From NCBI RefSeq assembly GCF_024741815.1, contig NZ_CP102951.1, positions 248,001 to 312,000 of the forward strand: a stretch of 64,000 nucleotides of DNA, written 5' to 3'. The notes below the pieces were generated by a model that made no database searches, was not told the origin of the DNA, and saw only the letters and a program-made list of their open reading frames with translations. Positions 25,112-34,236 of this stretch are shown piece after piece. Position numbers and translations under genes: made by a program. Positions within the stretch are counted from its first letter, which is position 1. The number at the start of each line of letters is the position of its first letter. The DNA comes from Pseudomonas sp. LS1212 (GTDB taxonomy: Bacteria; Pseudomonadota; Gammaproteobacteria; Pseudomonadales; Pseudomonadaceae).

Positions 25112-26461
25112 ATGATGAAGACTCCCCGAATTCAACGGACGTTCACTGCGCTGCCAGGCCAACAGAGGGGGGCAGTGACCGTACTGATAGTGATCGCCCT
25201 GGCAGCGATATTGATGATGGCGGCGTTGGTGCTGGACGGGGGCCATATGCTGTTGAACAAGACTCGTCTGCAGAACGCCGTGGACGCCGCCGCCCTGAGC
25301 GGGGCCAAGACGCTGAGTCAGGTGATGGGCGCTGGCAATGCTGCGAGCACGACGCGCGCTGCCGCGCTCAATACCCTGAAGGAAAATGCCAATGCCACGG
25401 GCAACAAGGAACTGGCGACGGCAATTGGCGGCAAGCCTGAAGCATTCGCCGTGGTGGAGTTGGCAGACAATGTTTATGGACCTTTCTCTTTCCCCGGGCC
25501 GGCCAATGCCAACTATGTGCGGGTCTCGGTAACGAACTATTCCCTGGCGGGTTTTTTCTGGAACTTTGCCCAGTCATTCGGCACAGGCGCCGCGGCGACC
25601 AAGGCAGTGGGGGCAATCGCCACCGCCGGGCCGAGCCCGACCAGCCCATGTGATCTTGCGCCGCTGCTGGTCTGTGGCAATCCGGCTCAATACGATCCGG
25701 ATGCCGGCATGTTCTGGGGGTATCGCTTCGGTGATCTGGAGGTCTTGAAGTCAGCCGCCAAGAACAACGATCCCATTGGCCCCGGCAATTTTCAGTTGCT
25801 CGATTTTGGCGCGGGCGGCAAGGACGTTGGCGAACTCATGGCCGGCGGCGGCTCGGTTTGCCGCAATGTCGGCGACAATGTCGACACCAAGCCTGGCAAC
25901 ACGGTTGGCCCTTCCGTTCAAGGGTTGAATACGCGCTTCGGCGACTACTCCGGGTCGTTCAAGGGTTCGGACTATCCGCCGGACCTGGTGACTAACTTCG
26001 ATAAACCGCTGATGAAGTACAACGACAAAAGCTCGCCGCAGCGGGTGGAGTACCAGGGCCAACCCGTCACTTCGAGCAATGGCCACCTCGCCACCGCCAG
26101 CGCGTCGCTGTTCGACTACAACGACTACGCCGAGCGTTCTGCCGCGTGTGTCGCAGGCGGGGGTGGGGGTTGCCAGGCAAAGGGGGTCTTCGAGCGGCGG
26201 ATACTGAAAATCGTGGTGGGCAACTGCGCGGGGAAAAATGCGGGTGCATCCTCGATCCCCGTCATCGGTTTTGGCTGTTTCTACGTGGTGCAGCCGGCCG
26301 AACATAGCGGTGGGGATTCGCAAATCTTCGGCCAGTTCGTCAAGCAGTGCGAAGGCGACAACGTTCCCGGGCCCATGCCGAAGAGCGATTCCGGCCCGCA
26401 GATCATTCAGCTCTACAAAACCTTTCTCAATGGCAGCGGCACACCGAGCACCGACTCCTAG
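25112..26461 (+). CDS. TadG-like pilus-assembly protein
   Basis: A 449-residue protein with one N-terminal transmembrane helix (about residues 20-42), preceded by a basic QQRGAVTVLIVIALAA segment of TadE/TadG type, then RLQNAVDAAALSGAKTL, which marks the Tad/TadG (putative Flp pilus assembly) family. The remainder is a periplasmic domain with several cysteines and no evident von Willebrand MIDAS motif. The start at 25112, four bases after the lipoprotein stop, is preceded by GAGGG. In other systems TadG is encoded at the end of the cluster; here it precedes the two TadE-like genes. Confidence 0.82.
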   Translation: MMKTPRIQRTFTALPGQQRGAVTVLIVIALAAILMMAALVLDGGHMLLNKTRLQNAVDAAALSGAKTLSQVMGAGNAASTTRAAALNTLKENANATGNKELATAIGGKPEAFAVVELADNVYGPFSFPGPANANYVRVSVTNYSLAGFFWNFAQSFGTGAAATKAVGAIATAGPSPTSPCDLAPLLVCGNPAQYDPDAGMFWGYRFGDLEVLKSAAKNNDPIGPGNFQLLDFGAGGKDVGELMAGGGSVCRNVGDNVDTKPGNTVGPSVQGLNTRFGDYSGSFKGSDYPPDLVTNFDKPLMKYNDKSSPQRVEYQGQPVTSSNGHLATASASLFDYNDYAERSAACVAGGGGGCQAKGVFERRILKIVVGNCAGKNAGASSIPVIGFGCFYVVQPAEHSGGDSQIFGQFVKQCEGDNVPGPMPKSDSGPQIIQLYKTFLNGSGTPSTDS

Positions 26462-26470
26462 GAGGGTGTC

Positions 26471-26941
26471 ATGGAACTTCAAAGGTTCAAACGTGCACAG
26501 CGCCAGCAGGGCGTGGCAATGGTCGAGTTCACGATCGCCCTGCCGCTATTGTTGCTGGCGTTGCTGGCCTTCGGCGAGTTCGGCCGCATGCTTTACCAGT
26601 ACAACAGCTTGCTGCAGGCCAGCCGTGATGCCGCGCGTTTCGTCGCCGGCCAGGCCTGGAACTCGACCCTTGGCAGGGTCGAGGTGAGTGCAGATCTTGA
26701 GTGCATGACCAAGTACGTTGCGGTGCACGGTGCGCCCACTAAGCCGCCCTGCAGCCAGCCGGGAATTCCGGCCAACACTACTGTGCAGGTTTCAAAGGTG
26801 GCAGGCACTGACGACCACGTGCAGGTGAGCATCAGTTATAACTTCTCTCCACTGATTGCCAACGGCATTCCTGCCTTTATCGGGGGCGGGGTGGCGCTGA
26901 ACTTCCCGTTGGTCGCCACCACCGTGATGAGGGCACTGTGA
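26471..26941 (+). CDS. tadE: TadE-family pseudopilin
   Basis: A 156-residue minor pseudopilin. The prepilin-like site is QQGVAMVEFTIALPLLLLALLAFGEFGRM: a Gly followed by a hydrophobic helix with Glu near mature position 5, so it is likely processed by CpaA. The C-terminal periplasmic part contains a C-x(14)-C pair. AGGAGGG precedes the ATG. It overlaps the next gene by TGATG, implying translational coupling and probably paired assembly of both pseudopilins. Confidence 0.9.
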   Translation: MELQRFKRAQRQQGVAMVEFTIALPLLLLALLAFGEFGRMLYQYNSLLQASRDAARFVAGQAWNSTLGRVEVSADLECMTKYVAVHGAPTKPPCSQPGIPANTTVQVSKVAGTDDHVQVSISYNFSPLIANGIPAFIGGGVALNFPLVATTVMRAL

Positions 26942-27444
26942 TGAATCGCAGAGGCATGCAAGGGGTGTACGTGGTGGAGTTCGCCATCATTGGCCTGTTG
27001 ATGTTCACGCTGTTGTTCGGGGTGCTGGAAATGGGCCGTCTGTACTTCACCGTGAACGCCCTCAATGAAACGGTGCGTCGCGGCGCGCGTCTGGCGGCGG
27101 TGTGCAATATCAGCGACCCGGTAGTCTTGCGCCGAGCGATCTACAACACGGCAGGGGACAAGGGCGCCAGCGGTCTTATCGCCAACCTGGACACCTCGGA
27201 CCTGATCCTGACCTATCTGGACAAGGACGGCGGGCCGGTAGCCAGTCCCAACGATCTTGTCAGCGCCACCGGGTTCCGCGCCATCCGTTATGTTCGGTTA
27301 ACCCTGGAAAACTTTAAATTCGACCTGTTTATTCCAGGGTTTGGCGTGCCCATTACCCTGCCAGTATTCAGGGCGACCTTGCCTCGCGAAAGCCTCGGGC
27401 GTCATTCCGAGGCGGGTGTAGTACCGGAGATCACGCCATGCTGA
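26941..27444 (+). CDS. TadE/TadF-like pseudopilin
   Basis: A 167-residue pseudopilin. MQGVYVVEFAIIGLLMFTLLFGVLEMGRL shows the TadE-type processing site and helix, with the conserved Glu, and the NALNETVRRGARLAA helix follows, as in TadE/TadF proteins. The ATG at 26941 overlaps the tadE stop. The last codons overlap the start of tadZ. With TadE it probably primes or caps the pilus. I cannot separate TadE from TadF by eye. Confidence 0.87.
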   Translation: MNRRGMQGVYVVEFAIIGLLMFTLLFGVLEMGRLYFTVNALNETVRRGARLAAVCNISDPVVLRRAIYNTAGDKGASGLIANLDTSDLILTYLDKDGGPVASPNDLVSATGFRAIRYVRLTLENFKFDLFIPGFGVPITLPVFRATLPRESLGRHSEAGVVPEITPC

Positions 27445-28655
27445 ATCTTAGGGAGCCTTCTGTATCTGTTACGTCCGGCAAACCCGGCCTGCGCCTGCTG
27501 ATCAGCAGCCGTGACGCCGCGGCCTTGCGTCACCTGCAAACCCTTACCCAGCGCGTACCCGGCCTGGAGGTGAGCGCGCGCCTGGTGAGCAACGGGCACA
27601 CAGACCCGCTGTACGGCCTGGAGCGGATGCCCGATCTGTTGCTGTTGCGCGTCAGCCACCTGTGGCGTGAGGAGCTGGCGGCACTGTTGCAACGTCCGGC
27701 CCATGAGCGACCGCCCCTGTTGGTGTGTGGCCTGCTGGACGAGCAGGAGGGCATGCGCTTGGCGATGCAGGCCGGCGCCCGTGACTTCCTGCCGGAGCCA
27801 GTCGTTGCGACAGAGTTGGTCGACGCCCTGGGTCGCATGGTCATGGAGACCCAGGCCGGCGGCGGGGCAGCGGGGAAACTGATCGCGGTAATGAATGCCA
27901 AGGGCGGTTCCGGTGGCACATTACTCGCCTGCAACCTGGCTCAGCAGCTCAGCGTCAAGGGCAGCACCCTGTTGCTGGATCTGGACCTGCAATTTGGCAG
28001 CGTGTCGCATCACCTGGATGTGGCGCAGTCGCACAGCCAATTGGAGGTGTTGCAGCAAATCGATGAGTTGGATGGTGTGGCACTGCGCGGTTTCTGCAGC
28101 CATTTCAGCCCGACCTTGCATGTGCTCGGCAGCCGGGCCAGTGAGCTGTGCCTGCCGCAGGATGTCCGGGCCGAACAACTCGATGCACTGCTGCAGTTGT
28201 CTCGCTCCAGCTATGACTGGGTAGTGGCGGACTTGCCGCGGCAAATCGATCACATCACCGCTTCTGTGCTGGAGCAGGCGGACAAGGTCTACGTCGTGGT
28301 GCAGCAGAGCGTCAACCATCTGCGCGATGCCAGTTCCCTGGTGCGCATTCTGCGCGATGACCTGGGCGTGCGTGGCAATCAACTGCAGGTGGTGGTCAAC
28401 CGCTACGACAAGGCGGCGGCGATCAGCCTCAAGGATATCGGCGAGGCGCTGCGCTGCACGAATATAGTGAAACTGCCCAATGACTTCAGCGTCGTCAACC
28501 AGAGTCAGAACACCGGCGTGCCATTGGGCCTGCAAGCACCACGGGCAGCGATCACCACGGCGCTGCGTGGGTTGACCGAGGAGTTGGTCGGCAATCAGGT
28601 GGACAGGGATCCAGGATTGTTCAAACGCGCCTTCAACCGTGTTTTTCGGGGGTGA
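27438..28655 (+). CDS. tadZ: TadZ/CpaE localisation ATPase with atypical Walker A
   Basis: A 405-residue protein with a receiver-like N-terminal domain (residues 15-130) and a ParA/MinD-type ATPase-like domain (from about 150), which positions the Tad machinery at the pole. The P-loop reads NAKGGSGGTLLA: the first signature Lys is present but the second (KGGxGKT) is replaced by Gly. The switch segment LLLDLDLQFGSVSHHL is normal. Weak or absent ATP hydrolysis is therefore expected; other TadZ proteins are also known to be atypical. It lies just before tadA. Confidence 0.9.
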   Translation: MLNLREPSVSVTSGKPGLRLLISSRDAAALRHLQTLTQRVPGLEVSARLVSNGHTDPLYGLERMPDLLLLRVSHLWREELAALLQRPAHERPPLLVCGLLDEQEGMRLAMQAGARDFLPEPVVATELVDALGRMVMETQAGGGAAGKLIAVMNAKGGSGGTLLACNLAQQLSVKGSTLLLDLDLQFGSVSHHLDVAQSHSQLEVLQQIDELDGVALRGFCSHFSPTLHVLGSRASELCLPQDVRAEQLDALLQLSRSSYDWVVADLPRQIDHITASVLEQADKVYVVVQQSVNHLRDASSLVRILRDDLGVRGNQLQVVVNRYDKAAAISLKDIGEALRCTNIVKLPNDFSVVNQSQNTGVPLGLQAPRAAITTALRGLTEELVGNQVDRDPGLFKRAFNRVFRG

Positions 28656-28658
28656 ACC

Positions 28659-30098
28659 ATGCTTAGCGAGTTCCGTAACCGCTTGCGCAAACAGGCCGGC
28701 AACCTCGACACATCGCCGCCCAATCAGAATGGCGACCTGCAGGACCCGGCAGAGGCGTTGATGGCGTGGGAGCATTCAGCGCCGGACATTCCTTACGAAA
28801 CCAGGAGCCAGGTCACGCTGGTGGAAGCCGAGTGGCGGGAGAAAACCTACCAGCAACTGCTCAAGGTCATGGACCTGTCCTTGCTCGACTCGCTCGAGCA
28901 GGCCGAGGCCGTGCGCCAGATCCGCGATATTTGCCAGCGCCTGCTCGATGAACATTCGGCGCCGGTGAGTTCTGCCAGCCGCCAGCTGATCATCAAGCAG
29001 ATCACCGACGAAGTACTTGGCCTTGGCCCCCTGGAGCCGTTGCTGGCCGACCACAGTGTGTCCGACATTCTGGTCAACGGCCATGATTCGGTGTACGTCG
29101 AACGCTTCGGCAAGCTGCAGCGCACCGACGTGCGTTTTCGCGATGACCAGCACCTGCTGAACATCATCGATCGCATCGTTTCCAGCCTGGGCCGGCGTAT
29201 CGATGAGTCTTCGCCTTTGGTCGATGCCCGGCTCAAGGACGGTTCGCGGGTCAATGCGATCATCCCGCCGCTGGCCATCGACGGGCCGAGCGTCTCGATC
29301 CGCCGCTTTGCGGTGGACCTGCTCAATACCGATAGCCTGATCCAGACGGGTACCCTGACGCCGGCAATCGCCTTGCTGCTCAAGGCGATCGTGCGTGGGC
29401 GCCTGAACGTGCTGATCTCCGGCGGCACGGGCAGCGGCAAGACCACCATGCTCAATGTGCTGTCCAGTTTCATTCCCCATAACGAGCGGATCGTCACCAT
29501 CGAGGATTCGGCCGAGCTGCAACTGCAGCAGCCGCATGTGGTGCGCCTGGAAACACGGCCTTCGAATATCGAGGGGCGTGGCGAGGTAGGCCAGCGTGAG
29601 CTGGTGCGCAACAGCCTGCGGATGCGTCCGGACCGCATTGTGATCGGTGAGGTACGCGGCGCCGAGGCGCTGGACATGCTGACGGCGATGAACACCGGCC
29701 ACGATGGCTCGCTGACCACGATCCACGCCAACACCGCGCGCGACGCTCTGGGCCGGATCGAGAACATGGTGTCCATGTCCGGCGCTACGTTCCCGATCAA
29801 GGCCATGCGTCAGCAGATCGCATCGGCCATCGATGTGGTGATCCAGCTGGAGCGTCAGGAGGACGGCAAGCGGCGCCTGGTCAGCGTGCAGGAGATCAAC
29901 GGCATGGAGGGCGAGATCATCACCATGACCGAGATTTTCTCTTTTGTCCGCAATGGCCTGGGCGAGCAGGGCCAGGTGCTCGGCGACTATCGGCCCAGCG
30001 GCATGGTCCCGGCCTTTCGCGATGAGTTGGCCAAGCGCGGCATCGAATTGCCGCTCGCGCTGTTCAGGCCGGAATGGATGGAGGGGCGTCAGCCATGA
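28659..30098 (+). CDS. tadA: Tad secretion ATPase TadA/CpaF
   Basis: A hexameric type II/IV secretion ATPase of 479 residues that powers Flp pilus extension and probably retraction. Walker A GGTGSGKTTM is near residue 254, the Asp box and Walker B region is RPDRIVIGEVRGAEALDM, and the conserved His box is in GHDGSLTTIHANTARDAL. The N-terminal 120 residues form the variable N domain. The last bases overlap tadB by ATGA, the usual coupling in this operon. Confidence 0.95.
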   Translation: MLSEFRNRLRKQAGNLDTSPPNQNGDLQDPAEALMAWEHSAPDIPYETRSQVTLVEAEWREKTYQQLLKVMDLSLLDSLEQAEAVRQIRDICQRLLDEHSAPVSSASRQLIIKQITDEVLGLGPLEPLLADHSVSDILVNGHDSVYVERFGKLQRTDVRFRDDQHLLNIIDRIVSSLGRRIDESSPLVDARLKDGSRVNAIIPPLAIDGPSVSIRRFAVDLLNTDSLIQTGTLTPAIALLLKAIVRGRLNVLISGGTGSGKTTMLNVLSSFIPHNERIVTIEDSAELQLQQPHVVRLETRPSNIEGRGEVGQRELVRNSLRMRPDRIVIGEVRGAEALDMLTAMNTGHDGSLTTIHANTARDALGRIENMVSMSGATFPIKAMRQQIASAIDVVIQLERQEDGKRRLVSVQEINGMEGEIITMTEIFSFVRNGLGEQGQVLGDYRPSGMVPAFRDELAKRGIELPLALFRPEWMEGRQP

Positions 30099-31081
30099 AC
30101 CAGATACCCGGCGAATATATCCTGATATTCCTTGGCATGGTGTTCGTTGCCGTGTTCCTCCTCAGCCAGGGGGTAGTGGTGCCGGTGTTCGGCGAGGCGG
30201 GCAAGATGCGCAAGCGTATCCGCGGCCGTCTCGTCATCCTGGAGCGGGCCAGCCAGCTGCCGAACATGCAGACCGTGCTGCGGCAGAAATACCTGACACG
30301 CTTGTCGCCACTGGAGGCCCGGCTCGAGCAATTGCCCTTCATGGCTACGCTGACGCAGATGATCGAACAGGCCGGGCATGAGTACCGGGCCTATCGGGTA
30401 CTGCTGCTCGGGTTTGTTCTGGCTGCGGCTGCTGGGGCGGCGGCTTGGCTGTTCTTACCTTACTGGTGGCTGGCGCTGGCGGCGGCCTTCGTGGCGTTCT
30501 GGCTGCCGCTGCTGAAAATCATCCATGACCGCGGCAAGCGTTTCGCTAAGTTCGAGGAGGGCTTGCCGGATGCGCTGGAAGCCATGTGCCGGGCCTTGCG
30601 CGCCGGGCATCCGTTCAATGAAACCCTGCGCCTGGTGGCCGATGAACACAAGGGGCCGGTGGCACATGAGTTCGGCCTGACTTTCGCCGACATCAACTAT
30701 GGCAATGATGTGCGCCGGGCCATGCTCGGCCTGCTGGAGAGGATGCCGAGCATGACGGTGATGATGCTGGTGACCTCGATCCTCATTCATCGCGAGACCG
30801 GCGGCAACCTGACCGAAGTACTGGAGCGCCTGAGCAGTCTGATCCGGGGGCGTTTCCGCTTCCAGCGCAAGGTCAGGACAATGTCGGCCGAAGGGCGAAT
30901 GTCGGCCTGGGTGTTGGTGGCCATACCCTTCGTTCTGGCGGGGGCGATCATTCTCACGAGCCCCGACTATTTGACTTTGCTGGTCAAGGATCCCGTCGGG
31001 CATAAGCTGATCATGGCGGCTTTTGGCTCCATGTTGGTCGGGATTTTCTGGATCCGCAAAATCATCCGGATCCAGGTTTAA
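30095..31081 (+). CDS. tadB: Tad inner-membrane platform protein TadB
   Basis: A 328-residue GspF-family protein forming, with TadC, the inner-membrane platform for TadA. There are hydrophobic segments at residues about 8-28, 105-145 and two near the C-terminus. The conserved cytoplasmic domain carries LPDALEAMCRALRAGHPFNETL and ETGGNLTEVLERLSSLIRGR, which is cut here to show the family's key residues. The ATG at 30095 overlaps the tadA stop; a longer frame from 30074 would start inside tadA. Confidence 0.93.
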   Translation: MNQIPGEYILIFLGMVFVAVFLLSQGVVVPVFGEAGKMRKRIRGRLVILERASQLPNMQTVLRQKYLTRLSPLEARLEQLPFMATLTQMIEQAGHEYRAYRVLLLGFVLAAAAGAAAWLFLPYWWLALAAAFVAFWLPLLKIIHDRGKRFAKFEEGLPDALEAMCRALRAGHPFNETLRLVADEHKGPVAHEFGLTFADINYGNDVRRAMLGLLERMPSMTVMMLVTSILIHRETGGNLTEVLERLSSLIRGRFRFQRKVRTMSAEGRMSAWVLVAIPFVLAGAIILTSPDYLTLLVKDPVGHKLIMAAFGSMLVGIFWIRKIIRIQV

Positions 31082-31108
31082 GCAGTTCTCGCAAGGGGGA
31101 CGTTGGTC

Positions 31109-32077
31109 ATGGACTATTTGCTCGGGCTGTTGAGTCGGGTGACGGACAATGAGGCACTGGCACGCCTGTTGGTCGTCGGCGCGATCGGGATGAGCACGGT
31201 ACTCGCGGTCATCACTGTGGCGTTGCTGTTGTTGGGGCTTCAGGACCCGTTGCAACGTCGTCTTGCATTGATCAAGCGCGGCCATTCCAGCGGTGCGGCC
31301 GGACGGGAGGCGCCAGGCAACCTGCAGCTACTGCTGGAACGGGTCGGTCAGCGCTTCGGCTCGTCCGCGACGGCTCAGGCATCGGCCACCCGAAGCCTGT
31401 TGACCCACGCCGGTTACGGCTCGTCGTCAGCGGTACAGATGTACTGGGCGGTGCGCTTGCTGTTACCGCTGATGCTGGTCGGTATTGCACTGTTGATATT
31501 GCCACTGGTTCCCAAGCTTTCCCTGACCATGGGCATAGGTGTGGTGCTCATGGCGGCTGCCGTCGGGTGGCTGCTGCCGGCAGTGTATGTCGACAAGCGC
31601 AAGAAGGCTCGGCAGGGTCGGTTGCGTGCCGCCTTTCCCGATGCCCTGGACCTGATGGTGGTTTGCGTGGAGTCGGGCCTGGCCTTGCCCCAGGCTATCG
31701 AACGCGTGGCCGATGAAATGGCGGTCAGCCAGGCCGAGTTGGCCGAAGAACTGGCCCTGGTCAATGCGCAAATCCGCGCCGGTATTTCCAGCGCCGAGGC
31801 GCTCAAGCAACTGGCCGACCGCACCGGCCTGGAAGACATACAAGGCCTGGTCAGCCTGTTGGCGCAGAGTATCCGCTTCGGTACCAGCGTGGCCGATACC
31901 TTGCGCATCTATGCCGAGGAGTTCCGTGACCGGCGCACGCAGGCCGCTGAAGAAATGGGGGCGAAAATCGGTACCAAGCTGATTTTCCCACTAATCTTCT
32001 GCCTGTGGCCGAGCTTCTTTCTGGTAGCCATCGGCCCGGTGATCATCGGGATACTTAGAACGTTCGGGAAGCTATGA
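31109..32077 (+). CDS. tadC: Tad inner-membrane platform protein TadC
   Basis: A second GspF-domain membrane protein of 322 residues. Membrane segments lie near residues 22-44, 110-150 and 285-310; the cytoplasmic domain has FPDALDLMVVCVESGLALPQAI and GTSVADTLRIYAEEFRDRR. AAGGGGGA precedes the ATG; a TTG six bases upstream is less likely. It pairs with TadB. The stop lies just before tadD. Confidence 0.93.
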   Translation: MDYLLGLLSRVTDNEALARLLVVGAIGMSTVLAVITVALLLLGLQDPLQRRLALIKRGHSSGAAGREAPGNLQLLLERVGQRFGSSATAQASATRSLLTHAGYGSSSAVQMYWAVRLLLPLMLVGIALLILPLVPKLSLTMGIGVVLMAAAVGWLLPAVYVDKRKKARQGRLRAAFPDALDLMVVCVESGLALPQAIERVADEMAVSQAELAEELALVNAQIRAGISSAEALKQLADRTGLEDIQGLVSLLAQSIRFGTSVADTLRIYAEEFRDRRTQAAEEMGAKIGTKLIFPLIFCLWPSFFLVAIGPVIIGILRTFGKL

Positions 32078-32078
32078 C

Positions 32079-33122
32079 ATGAACAGGATCAGTTTGCTGT
32101 TGACCATGACGGCCGTGCTTTCGGGGTGTCAGAGCATGGGGCCGGAGTTGAACGGGGGGCGTTCAATCTACGCCGGTGGCAATTCGGTGCTCTATCAGGT
32201 CCAGACGCAGAGCAGCTCGCCCGATCAGGCGATGCAGGTCGCTGCGATGGCTTACCAGGCAGGTGACCTGGACCAGGCACTGTTCCAGTACCTGCGCGTC
32301 CTTGAACTGGCACCCAAACGCTATGCGGCCCTGGTCTGGGTCGGCCGCATCCACCGCGAACGCGGCAATAGCCAGCTTGCCGAGATGGCCTTCACCGAGG
32401 TACTGACCAATGATCCGGGCAATCTCGATGCCCTGACGGAAATGGGCCTGCTGAGCCTGGCCACGCGTAATCATGAGCGCGCAAAGGAGTTGCTGTTGCA
32501 GGCGGTCGCCGTGGACCAGAAACGCTTTGGCAATGGCCAGGACAAAAGCCTGCCAGGGGCGGCTGAACTCAAGGTCGACAGCAAGTCGCCGCTCAAGGCC
32601 TACAACGGGCTGGGGGTGCTCGCGGACCTGCGGAACGACTTCTCCGAGGCCCTGGACTATTACCGTCTGGCCGAGCTCATCGAGCCGCATTCAGCGCTGG
32701 TGCAGAATAGCCTGGGGTACTCCCATTACATGGCCGGGCAATGGCCGGAAGCCGAGCGCATGTACCAGCGTGGTGTGAGCTACGACGCGTCCTACAAACC
32801 GCTCTGGCGCAACTACGGGTTGTTGCTGGCTCGCATGGCGCGTTATGAGGAAGCCGTCTCTGCCTTTGAACAGATCGAAAAGCGTCCTGAAGCCAGCAAT
32901 GATGTCGGCTATGTCTGCCTGGTGGAAGGCAAGCTGGATGTGGCCGAGCAGTTCTTCCGCAGCGCGATCGAGCAGTCACCGGGGCATTATGCCGTCGCCT
33001 GGGAAAACTTGAACAGGGTCCAGCAGATTCGGCAAATCCGGCAGCTGCGCGGCAATGAGCCGATGCTCGAACCAGTTGCATCGGGCCCCGTCGTGCAAGT
33101 GACAACGGCATCGGTCCCTTGA
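32079..33122 (+). CDS. tadD: TadD-like TPR lipoprotein
   Basis: A 347-residue lipoprotein whose signal peptide ends with lipobox LSGC at residue 17. Several tetratricopeptide repeats occupy residues 45-310 (for example AYQAGDLDQALFQYLRVLEL and YNGLGVLADLRNDFSEALDY). TadD-type lipoproteins help secretin assembly at the outer membrane, much as PilF/PilW do for type IV pili. It is the last gene of the operon; no convincing terminator follows, because the decayed glycosylase gene runs into it from the other strand. Confidence 0.9.
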   Translation: MNRISLLLTMTAVLSGCQSMGPELNGGRSIYAGGNSVLYQVQTQSSSPDQAMQVAAMAYQAGDLDQALFQYLRVLELAPKRYAALVWVGRIHRERGNSQLAEMAFTEVLTNDPGNLDALTEMGLLSLATRNHERAKELLLQAVAVDQKRFGNGQDKSLPGAAELKVDSKSPLKAYNGLGVLADLRNDFSEALDYYRLAELIEPHSALVQNSLGYSHYMAGQWPEAERMYQRGVSYDASYKPLWRNYGLLLARMARYEEAVSAFEQIEKRPEASNDVGYVCLVEGKLDVAEQFFRSAIEQSPGHYAVAWENLNRVQQIRQIRQLRGNEPMLEPVASGPVVQVTTASVP

Positions 33123-33136
33123 TGGAACCGGGTGCT

Positions 33137-33525
33137 TCAACGGGCCGGCGCCCGCCACAGATACCAGGCCGCTACCGTCCGCCAGGGACTCCAGGGCCGC
33201 GCCGTCTCGATCATCTGCTTGCGCGTCAATTGCGCCTCCAGCCCCTTGAAGCGCCGATAGCCCTCACGCACACCGAAGTCGTCGCCGGCAGGATTTTTAT
33301 GCATTCGAGGGTATAGATCAGGAACATTTCCACGGTCCAGCGACTGACACCGCGTAGGGTGGTCAGCCGCTCGATCAAATTCTCGTCATCCATCCGGGCG
33401 GCTTCTGCATAGGTTGGCGCCAGCCCTGAGAGCGAGGCCTGGGCGATGCCTTGAATGGTCGGCAATTTGGTGGCTGAGAAACCGCAGCGCTCAACAGTTC
33501 GGCTTGTGGGGCTTCATGGCCAGTG
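33137..33525 (-). pseudogene. Decayed DNA-3-methyladenine glycosylase (AlkA-type, HhH-GPD) remnant
   Basis: Joining minus-strand frames gives a continuous C-terminal piece of an AlkA-type base-excision glycosylase: ATKLPTIQGIAQASLSGL, then ERLTTLRGVSRWTVEMFLIY (the helix-hairpin-helix), then FGVREGYRRFKGLE and AAWYLWRA. At least two frameshifts break it, near 33480 (one base lost before TTTCTC) and near 33285 (one base lost in GCCGGC-GACGAC), and the region LECIK replaces the expected LGRPD. The N-terminal half is gone. The TadD gene ends 15 bp away on the other strand. It is not functional. Confidence 0.8.
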
Positions 33526-33993
33526 CTTAGAAACCAACCGCACAGACCTTGCCAGCGCTCCCTCCAAGTCCGCTGATCTCGGAGTTGGGCATTTGTTTGG
33601 GTCGCGGTAGGAATGGCAGTCACCTGCCGCCCCCGACTCATCAACGTATAGCAAGTGCATCCGCTGCCCCCCAAAACGAAAGCAGGCCGCACAATGGCGG
33701 CCTGCAAGGATTAGGTAAGCCAGGAGAGAAAAAATCCCAACGCGCCGCAAAAAGGTCAGCGCATCCCGACTTAATTGAAACTATACATCGTCGCGCCTGA
33801 CCAACCAAGGCTTGAGGAGGGCGCGCTCAACATGCGCCGCATGTCTTCGGCTGCTGCGACTGGAGTCGTCGGAAACGTGCACAACGACCACGCCGGCCTG
33901 ATCGAGAAAATCGCTAACCCCCTCGTCTAACACTTATCGGCCGAAGACCGCCGCCTAACAGACACGGTATAGACACGAAAACCCACGTCCAAC

Positions 33994-34026
33994 AAAAAAG
34001 ACTTACCGCTTTCACGGTAAGTCTTT
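33994..34026 (-). terminator. Native terminator of tRNA-Thr, now separated from its gene
   Basis: A perfect 12-bp stem (AAAGACTTACCG / CGGTAAGTCTTT, 6-base loop) is followed on the minus strand by six T residues. It lies 6 bp outside the left island end. Read on the minus strand it would have followed the tRNA-Thr 3' end before the island inserted. The remaining DNA from 33526 to here, about 470 bp, shows no gene I can support. Confidence 0.75.
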
Positions 34027-34032
34027 GTTTTG

Positions 34033-34083
34033 TATGGTGCCGGCACCAGGAATCGAACCCGGGACCTACTGATTACAAGTCAG
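34033..34083. repeat. Left attachment site (fragment of tRNA-Thr)
   Basis: 51 bp identical to 47949-47999, covering the tRNA-Thr 3' end from the CCA through the anticodon stem. After the repeat the sequence diverges, although GCTC and nearby bases still loosely recall the tRNA 5' half. The fragment cannot make a tRNA. Confidence 0.92.
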
Positions 34084-34195
34084 AGGGCTCGACGATACCC
34101 ACTGATTTACGAACCTTATCAGCCTATACAGAGTGAGGCTTTCAGCCTATTCTTGCCTTTACGGGGTTACACGAAAATTCACCATTTTCGACCTG

Positions 34196-34219
34196 AAACG
34201 TAACCCCAGCGTAACCCCG
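34196..34219. repeat. Candidate integrase arm-site repeat, left copy
   Basis: It begins AAACGTAACCCCAGCG and contains two GTAACCCC boxes 11 bp apart. A copy with one mismatch lies at 47881-47904, just inside the right end and in the same orientation. An inverted GGGGTTAC is at 34161 as well. Repeats inside both ends of an integrase island are usually arm-type binding sites; here this is inferred. Confidence 0.55.
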
Positions 34220-34236
34220 TAATTGGCGAGGAAGAC

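Noticed and set aside
33549..33800. 83-codon plus-strand frame upstream of the island
   Set aside because: Low-complexity Ser/Pro/Arg content and no start context.
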